A stretch of 64,000 nucleotides of DNA from SABI01 sp963663665 (lineage in GTDB: Bacteria > Spirochaetota > Spirochaetia > Sphaerochaetales > Sphaerochaetaceae): assembly GCA_963663665.2 (NCBI GenBank), contig CAXXKP010000001.1, positions 124,001-188,000 of the forward strand. The letters are read 5' to 3'. The notes beneath the pieces were generated by a model. That model worked only from the letters and a program-made list of their open reading frames with translations. It was not told the DNA's origin and ran no database searches. Each line of letters opens with the position of its first letter. Position 1 is the stretch's first letter. Positions 25,473 to 33,811 of the stretch are shown here, piece after piece. The position numbers and the translations under genes are program-made.

Positions 25473-27086
25473 ATGAAATCATTACCCCAACTCACACTTA
25501 GATCTGTGATTATTGGTATTGGCGGCCTTATCGTGATAACAAGCAGTTCGATGTATGTTGCTCTTAGAATGGGAGCTCTCCCTTGGCCTACAGTGTTTGT
25601 GACGATAGTCTCGTTAGCAATTCTCAGTCGGTTCAAAAACTCTAATCTTAATGAAATAAATATTACCCACACGATTATGAGTTCAGGAGCAATGGTTGCG
25701 GGAGGACTAGCTTTTACAATGCCTGGGTTATGGATGAGAGACGCTAATGCTTCAATATCAATTCTTTCATTATTAATTATCACAATTAGTGGAGCACTTC
25801 TTGGAACCCTTTTCTCGGTTGTAGCAAGAAAAAAGTATGTGGTAAAAGAACAACTTCCATATCCTATGGGGCAAGCAGCTTATCAAACCCTCATAAGTGC
25901 TACAAGTAAGCAAAAAGGAGCACAATATTTATTTATAGCATTGGGGCTTAGTGTCGTTTTCACAGTATTAAGAGATCAATTTGCAATTATACCTGCAGCT
26001 CTCCTTATCTTTGGTGGTAGCACATTCATATCCCCACTAGCAATTTGGCTCTCTCCAATGGCTGCTGGAATTGGTGCTATGATAGGACCAGCACTTGCGC
26101 TTTTCTGGTTGGGTGGTGCAATATTTGCTTATTTGATGCTTACACCAATTGGGATTGCCAGCGGATTATTTGCAGATCTAGCAGCTGCCGACTTGTTTAG
26201 AAGTAATCTTGGAATAGGTCTCATGGTTGGAACAGGAGTTGCAATAATCATCAAACTCGTAGTTGAGGGAACTCAAAATATCATAAAAAAAGAAAAAATA
26301 GCTCAAAGCGATACCTTTATCATTTTCAAAGGTAAGATGAAATACATCTCACTGACTCTCATGGCTTTAATTGTCATTCTTTTATCTGCCACCGGAACTA
26401 TCCCATTTTTCCCTTCTCTCATTCTTATAATTGGTATCTATATAACGACTCAAATTGCAGCTCTACTTACAGGACAAACAGGGATAAACCCGATGGAAAT
26501 TTTTGGAATCCTCGTCCTTCTTGCGGTACAACTTGTGGGAAATGTAAGTTTCGTACAAGCATTTAGTATTGCATCCGTCACAGCAATCGCCTGTGGATTA
26601 AGTGGAGATTTGATGAACGATGCGAAATCTGGATATTTATTAAAGACAAATGCCAAAACACAAATTATTGCAGAAGGAATTGGTGGAGTAATCGGAGCAG
26701 TGGTCTCAGTAATAGCATTATTAGTCCTAAAAGAATCCTTTGGAGGTTTCGGAACAGAAGCACTTCCTGCTCCACAGGCTCAAGCAGTAAATGCAATGGT
26801 GGGCGGACTATCACACATACCAGCTTTTACAATAGGGCTCGTCATTGGTATTGCCTTATACTTACTAAAACTCCCATCAGCGACTCTTGGACTCGGAGTC
26901 TATTTGCCCTTTAGTATTTCTTCCATTATGGGTGTTGGCTCCCTTCTCTTTATTCTTATAGCCAAGATTATACCTAGACCACAGAAAGAGACGCTGAAAG
27001 AGAAAGTAAATCTTATTGCAAGTGGATTTCTTGGAGGCGAAGGAATTACAGGTGTAGTACTAGCCATCATATTTATGCTATCTTAG
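25473..27086 (+). CDS. OPT/YSL-family oligopeptide transporter
   Basis: 537 residues from ATG 25473, chosen because AAGGAG lies 8 nt upstream; a TTG 18 bases earlier overlaps that site. About 12-14 hydrophobic segments are present, with the OPT motifs MYVALRMGALPWPTVF, KEQLPYPMGQAAYQTL and CGLSGDLMNDAKSGYLLKTN. The family imports peptides or metal chelates by proton symport. The protein is about 100 residues shorter than typical 630-residue bacterial OPT members, mostly at loops. Followed after 24 nt by rlmN, so probably co-transcribed. Confidence 0.88.
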   Translation: MKSLPQLTLRSVIIGIGGLIVITSSSMYVALRMGALPWPTVFVTIVSLAILSRFKNSNLNEINITHTIMSSGAMVAGGLAFTMPGLWMRDANASISILSLLIITISGALLGTLFSVVARKKYVVKEQLPYPMGQAAYQTLISATSKQKGAQYLFIALGLSVVFTVLRDQFAIIPAALLIFGGSTFISPLAIWLSPMAAGIGAMIGPALALFWLGGAIFAYLMLTPIGIASGLFADLAAADLFRSNLGIGLMVGTGVAIIIKLVVEGTQNIIKKEKIAQSDTFIIFKGKMKYISLTLMALIVILLSATGTIPFFPSLILIIGIYITTQIAALLTGQTGINPMEIFGILVLLAVQLVGNVSFVQAFSIASVTAIACGLSGDLMNDAKSGYLLKTNAKTQIIAEGIGGVIGAVVSVIALLVLKESFGGFGTEALPAPQAQAVNAMVGGLSHIPAFTIGLVIGIALYLLKLPSATLGLGVYLPFSISSIMGVGSLLFILIAKIIPRPQKETLKEKVNLIASGFLGGEGITGVVLAIIFMLS

Positions 27087-27110
27087 TCATTCAATGAAGA
27101 GAGGACCGAA

Positions 27111-28154
27111 ATGATTGAGAATAAGAAAATGCCTAAGAGTCTCTATGCAAAGAGTGCAAATGAACTATTAGGTGCCGTTGGACTTGAAAAGAGTTTTCAA
27201 GGGAAACAACTATATAAATGGTTAAACAGTGGGATCGTTGATTTTCGCGAAATGACGAACCTTCCTAAAACTGTGAGAGAATTTCTTATTTCTTCAATGG
27301 GAAGTCCATTATCATCTCGAGTTATAGAGACTCAGGAAGATGGTAGCGATGCTACGAAACTCGCTATAGAACTTTTTGATGGAAGAATTGTTGAAGCTGT
27401 TATCCTCTCTGATGATAATGGAAGAAAGACAGCCTGTTTATCATCTCAAGTAGGCTGTGCAATGGGATGTGCATTCTGTCGAACAGGGACTATGGGATTA
27501 ATGAGAAACCTCTTCGATTATGAAATAGTCGAACAATTCATTCATATTATAAGAATCGCTCCTGAGACAACTCATATTGTATTTATGGGAATGGGAGAAC
27601 CTCTTGCCAATAGAGAGAATGTATTTAATGCAATTAGTCATCTACACAATCCTGATGGATTAAATATTTCATTAAGAAGGATGACAATGAGTACTTGTGG
27701 TATTATACCTGGGATCATTGCATTAGCTGAACTCAACCTTCCTATCCGACTTGCCGTAAGCATAACAACAGCTGATGATCAGCAACGAGATGATTTAATG
27801 CCTATCAATAGACGATATGGTCTAGATGAACTTAAAAAAGCTCTCTTACATTACCAGAATGTTATTAATAAGAGATTTACTTTAGAATATGTGATGCTTA
27901 GTGATGAAAATATGAGTGAATACCACGCCAAAAAGCTCGCACAATTTGTTCGAAACCTTGATGTGATAGTAAATCTAATTCCATATAATAGTGCAGCAGA
28001 ACTCTCTTTTAGACGACCTCAGGCAAAAGAGATATCTAGATTTACTAAAATGCTTGATGCTCTGGGTGTCCCTCACACAAAAAGAATGAGCAAGGGACAA
28101 TCTATTAACGGAGCTTGTGGTCAACTTGCAACCTATTTAGAGGATGATATCTAG
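27111..28154 (+). CDS. rlmN: 23S rRNA (adenine-C2) methyltransferase RlmN
   Basis: 347 residues. The radical SAM motif SQVGCAMGCAFCRTGTMG holds the three cluster cysteines. GMGEPLANRENV, LRRMTMSTCGI and the C-terminal SINGACGQL with the methyl-carrying Cys complete RlmN. It methylates A2503 of 23S rRNA and A37 of some tRNAs. The start follows GAGAGGACCGAA. The stop overlaps that of the convergent barrel gene by four bases. Confidence 0.97.
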   Translation: MIENKKMPKSLYAKSANELLGAVGLEKSFQGKQLYKWLNSGIVDFREMTNLPKTVREFLISSMGSPLSSRVIETQEDGSDATKLAIELFDGRIVEAVILSDDNGRKTACLSSQVGCAMGCAFCRTGTMGLMRNLFDYEIVEQFIHIIRIAPETTHIVFMGMGEPLANRENVFNAISHLHNPDGLNISLRRMTMSTCGIIPGIIALAELNLPIRLAVSITTADDQQRDDLMPINRRYGLDELKKALLHYQNVINKRFTLEYVMLSDENMSEYHAKKLAQFVRNLDVIVNLIPYNSAAELSFRRPQAKEISRFTKMLDALGVPHTKRMSKGQSINGACGQLATYLEDDI

Positions 28155-28627
28155 AAAGTCCAAAGTGCTCCAATTTCCCCTCTCATACCAAGTCTGAAAA
28201 GGCCTGTGGCAATCTGAAAATTTGGAATCGCTTTGGCAAATATCCTAATAGGATAAGTATCAAGAAGATAATTAAGAGTAATAACTCCACCAATACTTAC
28301 TACCGTAGCTAGCCCAAACTCTAAATCAAGCCTACCACCCACACTTGGATAGATAACAATCGCTTGACTCTCGTCACTCAAAGTGAAAGGGAGATTAAAA
28401 GCACCTTCAAGACCAATGTCAAAAAAACCTGCGTTTGGAAGAAGTTGACTAAATCCTAAAGACCCACCGACACTTGCTGAACCAAAATTATAGTCTCCAA
28501 CAATTACAAAAGTGAACGGGGCGCCGATTGCAGCACCTACGCTTATCCCTTTTCTCATCTCACTTGCTGTGACACCAGATGTTGATATTAATAATATAAT
28601 GAGCAACACGAATAAATACTTTTTCAT
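28151..28627 (-). CDS. Small outer-membrane beta-barrel protein with hairpin-masked start
   Basis: 158 residues. Signal peptide MKKYLFVLLIILLISTSGVTA, then glycine-rich beta strands (GAAIGAPFTFVIVGDYNF, SVGGSLGFSQ, LGMRGEIGALWTF) and a C-terminal Phe, so probably an eight-stranded barrel in the outer membrane. No known family is recognised. The ribosome binding site AAAGGGG lies inside the 3' arm of a perfect 13-bp inverted repeat (28632-28684), so translation of a transcript reading in from alaS would be blocked. Convergent with rlmN. Confidence 0.65.
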   Translation of the reverse strand: MKKYLFVLLIILLISTSGVTASEMRKGISVGAAIGAPFTFVIVGDYNFGSASVGGSLGFSQLLPNAGFFDIGLEGAFNLPFTLSDESQAIVIYPSVGGRLDLEFGLATVVSIGGVITLNYLLDTYPIRIFAKAIPNFQIATGLFRLGMRGEIGALWTF

Positions 28628-28631
28628 ATTG

Positions 28632-28684
28632 AATACCCCTTTCTTGTTAGAATATATTAATATTCGTACCTAGAAAGGGGTATT
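28632..28684 (-). promoter_or_regulatory. Long inverted repeat masking the ribosome binding site, with overlapping promoter
   Basis: AATACCCCTTTCT and AGAAAGGGGTATT are perfect 13-bp arms; the 27-nt loop holds a second 6-bp palindrome (GAATAT/ATATTC). On the minus strand the 3' arm contains the Shine-Dalgarno of the barrel gene. TTGACA at 28689-28684 on the minus strand could pair with a weak -10 (GAATAT, 28665-28660). Transcripts from it would lack the 5' arm and leave the site free. Confidence 0.6.
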
Positions 28685-28719
28685 GTCAAGAAATTTATAG
28701 TTTTTATATGAATTACTAC

Positions 28720-30504
28720 TTATGACTTATCGAGTGTAGCCTTAATTCTTCTTACTCCAGCTGAAGAGGATTGCTCCTTGACAATTCTAAATTTCCCCAT
28801 AGAACCCGTGTGCTCTACATGAGGGCCTCCACATACTTCTTTTGAAAAATCTCCGACAGAATAAACTTTTACCTGTTCTCCATACTTACTTTCAAAGAAA
28901 GCAATTGCACCTTTTTCTTTTGCCTCTTCCAAACTCATGGTCTCAAAAGAAACTGGCAAATCTTTTCTAATTACGTCATTCACAATATTTTCAACTTCCA
29001 CTAATTCTTCCTTAGTCATGGGAGAATGGTGAGTAAAGTCAAATCGAAGACGTTCAGGAGTAATATTAGATCCTTTTTGACCAACATGATCTCCTAAAAC
29101 TATTCTAAGAGCTTGGTGTAAGAGGTGAGTTGCTGTGTGAAGAGCAGTAGTCAAATCACTATGATCGGCTAATCCACCTTTGAATTGTTGAGAGCCTGAA
29201 CGAGAAAGTTCTTGATGTTTTTCAAAAGCCTCCTCGAAACCTTTTATATCAACACTAAATCCATGCTCTTTTGCAAGCTCTTGTGTAAGCTCGATAGGAA
29301 ACCCAAATGTATCATAAAGTTTAAAAGCGACGCGTCCGGAGAGAATTCTTGAATTTCCCTTGAGAAGGTTAACAAGAAGTTTCTCAAACTCATGCTCTCC
29401 CTTTTGTAAGGTAGTAGAGAATTTCTCTTCCTCATGTTCCAATTCATCAAATATAAAAGATTTATTTTGTTCAAGTTCTGTATACGTTTGCTTGTACATA
29501 TCGATAACAATTTGAGCAATTTTTGATAAGAATTTTCCTTCGATATTCAATTTCTTAGCATGGCGTACGGCTCTTCTTATAAGACGGCGTAGAATATAGC
29601 CCTGACCTACATTACTAGGACTTACCCCTCGTTGATCTCCTAAGATAAAAACACTCGTGCGAATATGATCTGCAATAATACGCATAGAAATATCTATCTC
29701 TTCATTCTCTCCATACGTGTTATTACTTAACGAACCAATAATTTCAAGTAAAGGTGTAAAAACCTCGGTTTGATACACAGAATCTTTTCCTTGAAGAATA
29801 GCAATAGTTCTTTCAATTCCCATCCCAGTATCGACACATTGTCTTTCCATCTGAGAGTAGGTGCCATCACTCAATTTGGTATAACCCATGAAAACATCGT
29901 TCCAAATCTCAAAATATTTTCCACATGAGCACCCTGGTCGACAACTTTCAGAACACTTTGGACGACCTGTATCAATGAACATCTCAGAGTCTGGGCCACA
30001 TGGTCCAGTCTCTCCAGCTGGCCCCCACCAGTTATCTTCTCTGGGGAGGAAGTAAATTCTTTCGTCCGGAATTCCAAGCCCATTCCATACAGAGAAAGCA
30101 ACTTCATCCCGTGGAACATCTTGATCTCCTGCAAACACGGTTACAGAAAGTTTACTTGGATTTATATTGAGCACGGTCGTGAGAAACTCATAGCTGTATT
30201 CTATTGCCTCTTTTTTGAAATAGTCACCAAGAGACCAGTTCCCTAGCATCTCGAAGAATGTGAGATGGTGGGGATCTCCTACTGCATCAATATCCCCAGT
30301 TCTAATACACTTCTGGTGATCAACAAGACGTTTACCTGAAGGATGATCTTGACCAAGAATATATGGAACAAGAGGATGCATGCCTGCTGTAGTAAAAAGA
30401 ACAGTAGGGTCATTTTCAGGAATAAGGGATGCACCGGAAATCTGTGCATGATTTTTTGATACAAAGAATTCTATATACTTTTTTCTTAATTCGTCAGCTT
30501 TCAT
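28720..30504 (-). CDS. alaS: Alanyl-tRNA synthetase AlaS, short spirochaetal form
   Basis: 594 residues from ATG 30504. The catalytic domain starts ADELRKKYIEFF with TTAGMHPLVPYILG and RTGDIDAVGDPHH. The editing domain has HTATHLLHQAL and CGGPHVEHTGSMGKF with zinc-ligand His and Cys residues. The protein stops there: the DHHA1/C-Ala domain of the usual 870-residue enzyme is missing, which is the form known from spirochaetes. It charges tRNA-Ala and clears mischarged Ser and Gly. A GTG two codons upstream is less likely as start. Runs toward the barrel gene without a visible terminator. Confidence 0.96.
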   Translation of the reverse strand: MKADELRKKYIEFFVSKNHAQISGASLIPENDPTVLFTTAGMHPLVPYILGQDHPSGKRLVDHQKCIRTGDIDAVGDPHHLTFFEMLGNWSLGDYFKKEAIEYSYEFLTTVLNINPSKLSVTVFAGDQDVPRDEVAFSVWNGLGIPDERIYFLPREDNWWGPAGETGPCGPDSEMFIDTGRPKCSESCRPGCSCGKYFEIWNDVFMGYTKLSDGTYSQMERQCVDTGMGIERTIAILQGKDSVYQTEVFTPLLEIIGSLSNNTYGENEEIDISMRIIADHIRTSVFILGDQRGVSPSNVGQGYILRRLIRRAVRHAKKLNIEGKFLSKIAQIVIDMYKQTYTELEQNKSFIFDELEHEEEKFSTTLQKGEHEFEKLLVNLLKGNSRILSGRVAFKLYDTFGFPIELTQELAKEHGFSVDIKGFEEAFEKHQELSRSGSQQFKGGLADHSDLTTALHTATHLLHQALRIVLGDHVGQKGSNITPERLRFDFTHHSPMTKEELVEVENIVNDVIRKDLPVSFETMSLEEAKEKGAIAFFESKYGEQVKVYSVGDFSKEVCGGPHVEHTGSMGKFRIVKEQSSSAGVRRIKATLDKS

Positions 30505-30605
30505 AAGCACCCATGTTATGCAAGGAAGAAATGATTGTCAATATCAACATGGTACGTGTTTACCTCGTTATTCACAATTATTCCTGTGTGTAGTATAGTT
30601 TAAAA

Positions 30606-31604
30606 ATGAAGCGAGTAATCATTGGTACTTTGGTACTTCTATTACTAGTCACTACTCTCATTTACTCAGCATCTGGATGGTACGATATTACGTGGCAACC
30701 CAATAACAACTGGCTCAACGATAGTTCTCAGCAGCTTTATTGGGAAGGGATATCGAACAAGGATATGGCTCATTTTGGTGTGCAATATACTACCAGCATT
30801 TCTCCACCTGATGGGAAGGTATTCGATAGGTATCTCACTCTTGTTGTCTCGAGTGAACCAAATTTACTTCAATATAGAATCCAAAAAATAGGGGACTTAA
30901 GTAAGTATTTTCGATCCTACATTACTCATTCGAAGGTAAACAACTTAGAAATTGACTCTCCTAATCAAACCCAATACATTCCAATAAGAATTAATGGATG
31001 GAGTTATTGGGGAGGGAATTTCTATTTCAATACAAGATCAAATACATCAATTTTTCCTAATGACGAAGGGTTTACTGGTATTTATACTACGAATTATCGC
31101 TTCCATTTATATCCCACGGCTCATCTGCTTGATGAAGAATATCTATTACTCGATGAAACTCTAGCAGTGACTCTAAAATATTGGGGAAGCGGAGAATGGG
31201 TAGCTACTAATCTTGTAGTAACACCTTTTGTTACAGATGTTGATGTAACCTATCTCCAACAACACGCGACAGAAATGACGGTTGGCTCAGTAGAATTCTT
31301 TAGTGATGATGATAGTAGTAATCATACCTATACGATAAATATCACTCCTGGGGAAATTGGCGAGACTCAATTCGGGTTCCATCAAAGTGTTGGCAGTGCT
31401 ACGATTCCTTATCAAGTCAGGATACTTGATTCGACTATTCCACCATCATCCTCGTCATTACAAAGAATAATCACAACTCGTGATGGCAACAATCATTGGT
31501 ATGATTATCTCGAATTAGCAATTCTTGGATTCACGCCAAATGTTCTATATAGTGTGGGGAATTATCAATCTATAATTAAAATTTCTCTCACGAGTAATTA
31601 TTAG
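30606..31604 (+). CDS. Secreted protein of unknown function
   Basis: 332 residues. The signal peptide MKRVIIGTLVLLLLVTTLIYSASG is followed by a Trp/Tyr/Asn-rich, beta-prone secreted body (WYDITWQPNNNWLNDS, NGWSYWGGNFYFNT). No lipobox and no known domain. The C-terminus (IIKISLTSNY) ends in Tyr but there is no convincing barrel pattern; repeats of aromatic-rich strands suggest a surface or periplasmic beta-sandwich. Convergent with the DprA-like gene. Confidence 0.6.
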   Translation: MKRVIIGTLVLLLLVTTLIYSASGWYDITWQPNNNWLNDSSQQLYWEGISNKDMAHFGVQYTTSISPPDGKVFDRYLTLVVSSEPNLLQYRIQKIGDLSKYFRSYITHSKVNNLEIDSPNQTQYIPIRINGWSYWGGNFYFNTRSNTSIFPNDEGFTGIYTTNYRFHLYPTAHLLDEEYLLLDETLAVTLKYWGSGEWVATNLVVTPFVTDVDVTYLQQHATEMTVGSVEFFSDDDSSNHTYTINITPGEIGETQFGFHQSVGSATIPYQVRILDSTIPPSSSSLQRIITTRDGNNHWYDYLELAILGFTPNVLYSVGNYQSIIKISLTSNY

Positions 31605-31616
31605 AGAGTAAGAAAA

Positions 31617-32567
31617 CTAGTCAAACAAAGACATCTGCGGAGAGAAATTAATTTCCTTATTACTTTTGTTTTCGTTCATCTCCATTATTGATAAAAGAGA
31701 TGAGCTTTTATCAAAAGTACGAAGAAATCTACTTTTCGAAACCTTCCTTGGCCACAATAGAGATCTGTCTAATAATGTCTGTTCTGAAATTGCGACAATT
31801 TTATGAGCATTAAGTGCTAGGATTGCACACTTAACACCACCACCACCATCTCGCTCTTCTGGAATTACAAGAACCGAGGCTAAAGAAGAAAGGAGGTCTC
31901 TCACTATTGATGGATACCACCTTTTATGTCTTCTTGTTGGTGCAAATGGAGAAACAAGAAGTCCATTTTCTCCAATATATATTTGAAGCGACGCATGCTC
32001 AGGGAAAGATGGAAGGTGTAATGGTGAAGAAAGAAGAGCTATCACTTTCCCTCTTTGCGCAAGAGCAGATAATAGAGTAATTCCTTCTATTCCTTTATTA
32101 AGTCCACTGACAATTATTTTATTATCTTCAACTAATTCCTTTACACACTTCTTCGTAATTTCAGTTCCTGACAGAGATGGAGCAATAGAACCTGTAAAAG
32201 CTACCAATGATTCTTTCAGGAGTTCTACATCCCCTTTAAGATACAAGAAGGGTGGAGGTGATGTAAGTTGCAGAAAGTGTGAGGGATACCATTCATCGCT
32301 CATCGTAATAACATATTCATTCGTTTTTAAAGAGAGAAATGCTTTTTTAACGCTAAGATAGGTGTCGATGAGAACGGAAGAAGAAATATTAAACACCTTG
32401 GAATACAAATCTAGATGAACAATAAGAGGTTCAAAAAGGGAAACAGAAGCACTAATAGAATCAAAGAGCGAGAGAATACTCGATTCATCGATAGCTAATG
32501 ACTCTACGATTGTTTCGTAGTTCACTGCATAGATAAAATTCTTTTCGCTAATCTTTTCAATATTCAT
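31617..32567 (-). CDS. DprA/Smf-like DNA-processing protein with C-terminal clamp-binding motif
   Basis: 316 residues from ATG 32567; a TTG at 32606 could add 13 residues and neither has a strong ribosome binding site. The Rossmann-like DprA core is recognisable: YPSHFLQLTSPPPFLYLKGD, then VSGLNKGIEGITLLSALAQRGKVIALL, then IGENGLLVSPFAP and SLASVLVIPEERDGGG. DprA loads RecA on single-stranded DNA, but the GxxxGID motif is altered here (GLNKGIEG). The last residues QMSLFD match the bacterial sliding-clamp binding motif QL[SD]LF. The usual C-terminal winged helix is missing. No competence genes are in the window. Confidence 0.75.
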   Translation of the reverse strand: MNIEKISEKNFIYAVNYETIVESLAIDESSILSLFDSISASVSLFEPLIVHLDLYSKVFNISSSVLIDTYLSVKKAFLSLKTNEYVITMSDEWYPSHFLQLTSPPPFLYLKGDVELLKESLVAFTGSIAPSLSGTEITKKCVKELVEDNKIIVSGLNKGIEGITLLSALAQRGKVIALLSSPLHLPSFPEHASLQIYIGENGLLVSPFAPTRRHKRWYPSIVRDLLSSLASVLVIPEERDGGGGVKCAILALNAHKIVAISEQTLLDRSLLWPRKVSKSRFLRTFDKSSSLLSIMEMNENKSNKEINFSPQMSLFD

Positions 32568-32606
32568 ATTATTTGAAAAATAGCACAATGACCCATTACT
32601 ATTCAA

Positions 32607-32886
32607 CTAAGAAGAAAATATCAAAAATTGTCTCTCTTATAGAAAAACATATATTACAACATATTGCATAATACCTCATACATTATATGTCATAGGTAAA
32701 CACATTTACTCAATTTATTTCCTTATCCAATTTTACTATCTCATCATTTCACCAGCTATTGTTAGTACTTTGTTAGAGGATACCACGTTATTATTTGTAC
32801 TTATTTTATCTATCTCTTTTATTTATATGCGTTTACGTACTTTTTTTATTTTTTTAAAAAAATATTATATTTTTTTATTATTTCTA
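32607..32886. other. AT-rich gap upstream of a strong promoter
   Basis: No gene is supported here. Dense A and T tracts just before 32887 could act as an UP element for the promoter at 32887-32915. Confidence 0.4.
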
Positions 32887-32915
32887 TTGACATATGTTAG
32901 ATGTTTCTGTATCCT
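32887..32915 (+). promoter_or_regulatory. Strong promoter of secreted protein gene
   Basis: TTGACA (32887-32892), 17-nt spacer, TATCCT (32910-32915), preceded by A/T tracts. The leader is about 45 nt. Confidence 0.7.
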
Positions 32916-32966
32916 TCCCTTAGATGTTGCAAAACATACTACATTTAATATTCAGGAGTTTTTATT

Positions 32967-33575
32967 ATGAAAAAATTAGTTCTTTCCATTATCTCTCTTT
33001 TGATCGTTTCTTCTCTCTTCGCTACTGTGGATCCTAGTCCTAAGTTCAACCTCTCTGCTCATGTCAATGGAATCCTCTTCCATGGCTTCACCACTTCTTC
33101 TTATTCTAATAGTGACGAACTCTTAGCTGCTAATAATTCTGAAGACTGGAACGCTTCTGTTTCTGGCCTGAACTTAGCTAGCAATGATTCTCAATCAATC
33201 GGCTCTTATGCTTTTTATTCAACCTCTAGAAGTCAAAGTAGTGTTTCTTTCGAAACTACTCCTCTTTCTTTAGAAGTTTATGATGATACCTATTTTGTTC
33301 CTTATGCTCTTTCATATTCTTCTAAAATCAATAATAAGAAAATTTCTCTCGGTGACGGCTCTATCGGTAAAGCTCTTGTCGCTACAACTGATGAACCAGA
33401 TTCAGAAACTGAAAATGTTCTCACTACTAAAAGTGAATCAACTGGCTTACGTTATGAGATCCTCTCTTTAGCTGTTACTTTCGCTGGCGATGAAAATGTT
33501 TCTTTCGGTCTCCCAGAATCTCCAGACGGCTCTTTTTACACCGGTTCTATTAGAGCTCTTATTACTGCCAACTAA
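32967..33575 (+). CDS. Probably abundant secreted protein of unknown function
   Basis: 202 residues. Signal peptide MKKLVLSIISLLIVSSLFA, then a Ser/Asn/Thr-rich body without cysteines and without a lipobox. Codons are heavily biased to TCT, CTT, GCT and GGC, unlike neighbouring genes, which is what a highly expressed gene shows. A consensus promoter with A/T tracts, CAGGAG 8 nt before the ATG and a clean terminator make it an isolated monocistronic unit. No family recognised; a periplasmic, surface or fimbria-like role is possible but unsupported. Confidence 0.65.
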   Translation: MKKLVLSIISLLIVSSLFATVDPSPKFNLSAHVNGILFHGFTTSSYSNSDELLAANNSEDWNASVSGLNLASNDSQSIGSYAFYSTSRSQSSVSFETTPLSLEVYDDTYFVPYALSYSSKINNKKISLGDGSIGKALVATTDEPDSETENVLTTKSESTGLRYEILSLAVTFAGDENVSFGLPESPDGSFYTGSIRALITAN

Positions 33576-33609
33576 TATACTCCTCCTTAGTATAGTTTCG
33601 GATAAAATA

Positions 33610-33635
33610 AACCCACTCGTCTCGAGTGGGTTTTT
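33610..33635 (+). terminator. Rho-independent terminator
   Basis: AACCCACTCG and CGAGTGGGTT around the loop TCT form a 10-bp perfect stem followed by TTTTTA. Confidence 0.9.
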
Positions 33636-33811
33636 ATGTGGGTCATCAAAAAAAAATTATATACGGAAAGATTGATATAAGAAGTTAATATCCTCTTTTG
33701 CCCGATTCTATTTAAAATATCAAAATTTTTATCATAGAGAAATTTTCTACCATGAAGGAAGAGGGTTCTTTTCTTTGAGGGTAAATTTATATATTCATAT
33801 CTGGATACACA

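Noticed and set aside
32770..32970. 66-codon frame rich in Phe/Leu before the secreted protein gene
   Set aside because: It spans the strong promoter at 32887-32915 and is a by-product of A/T tracts; no ribosome binding site.
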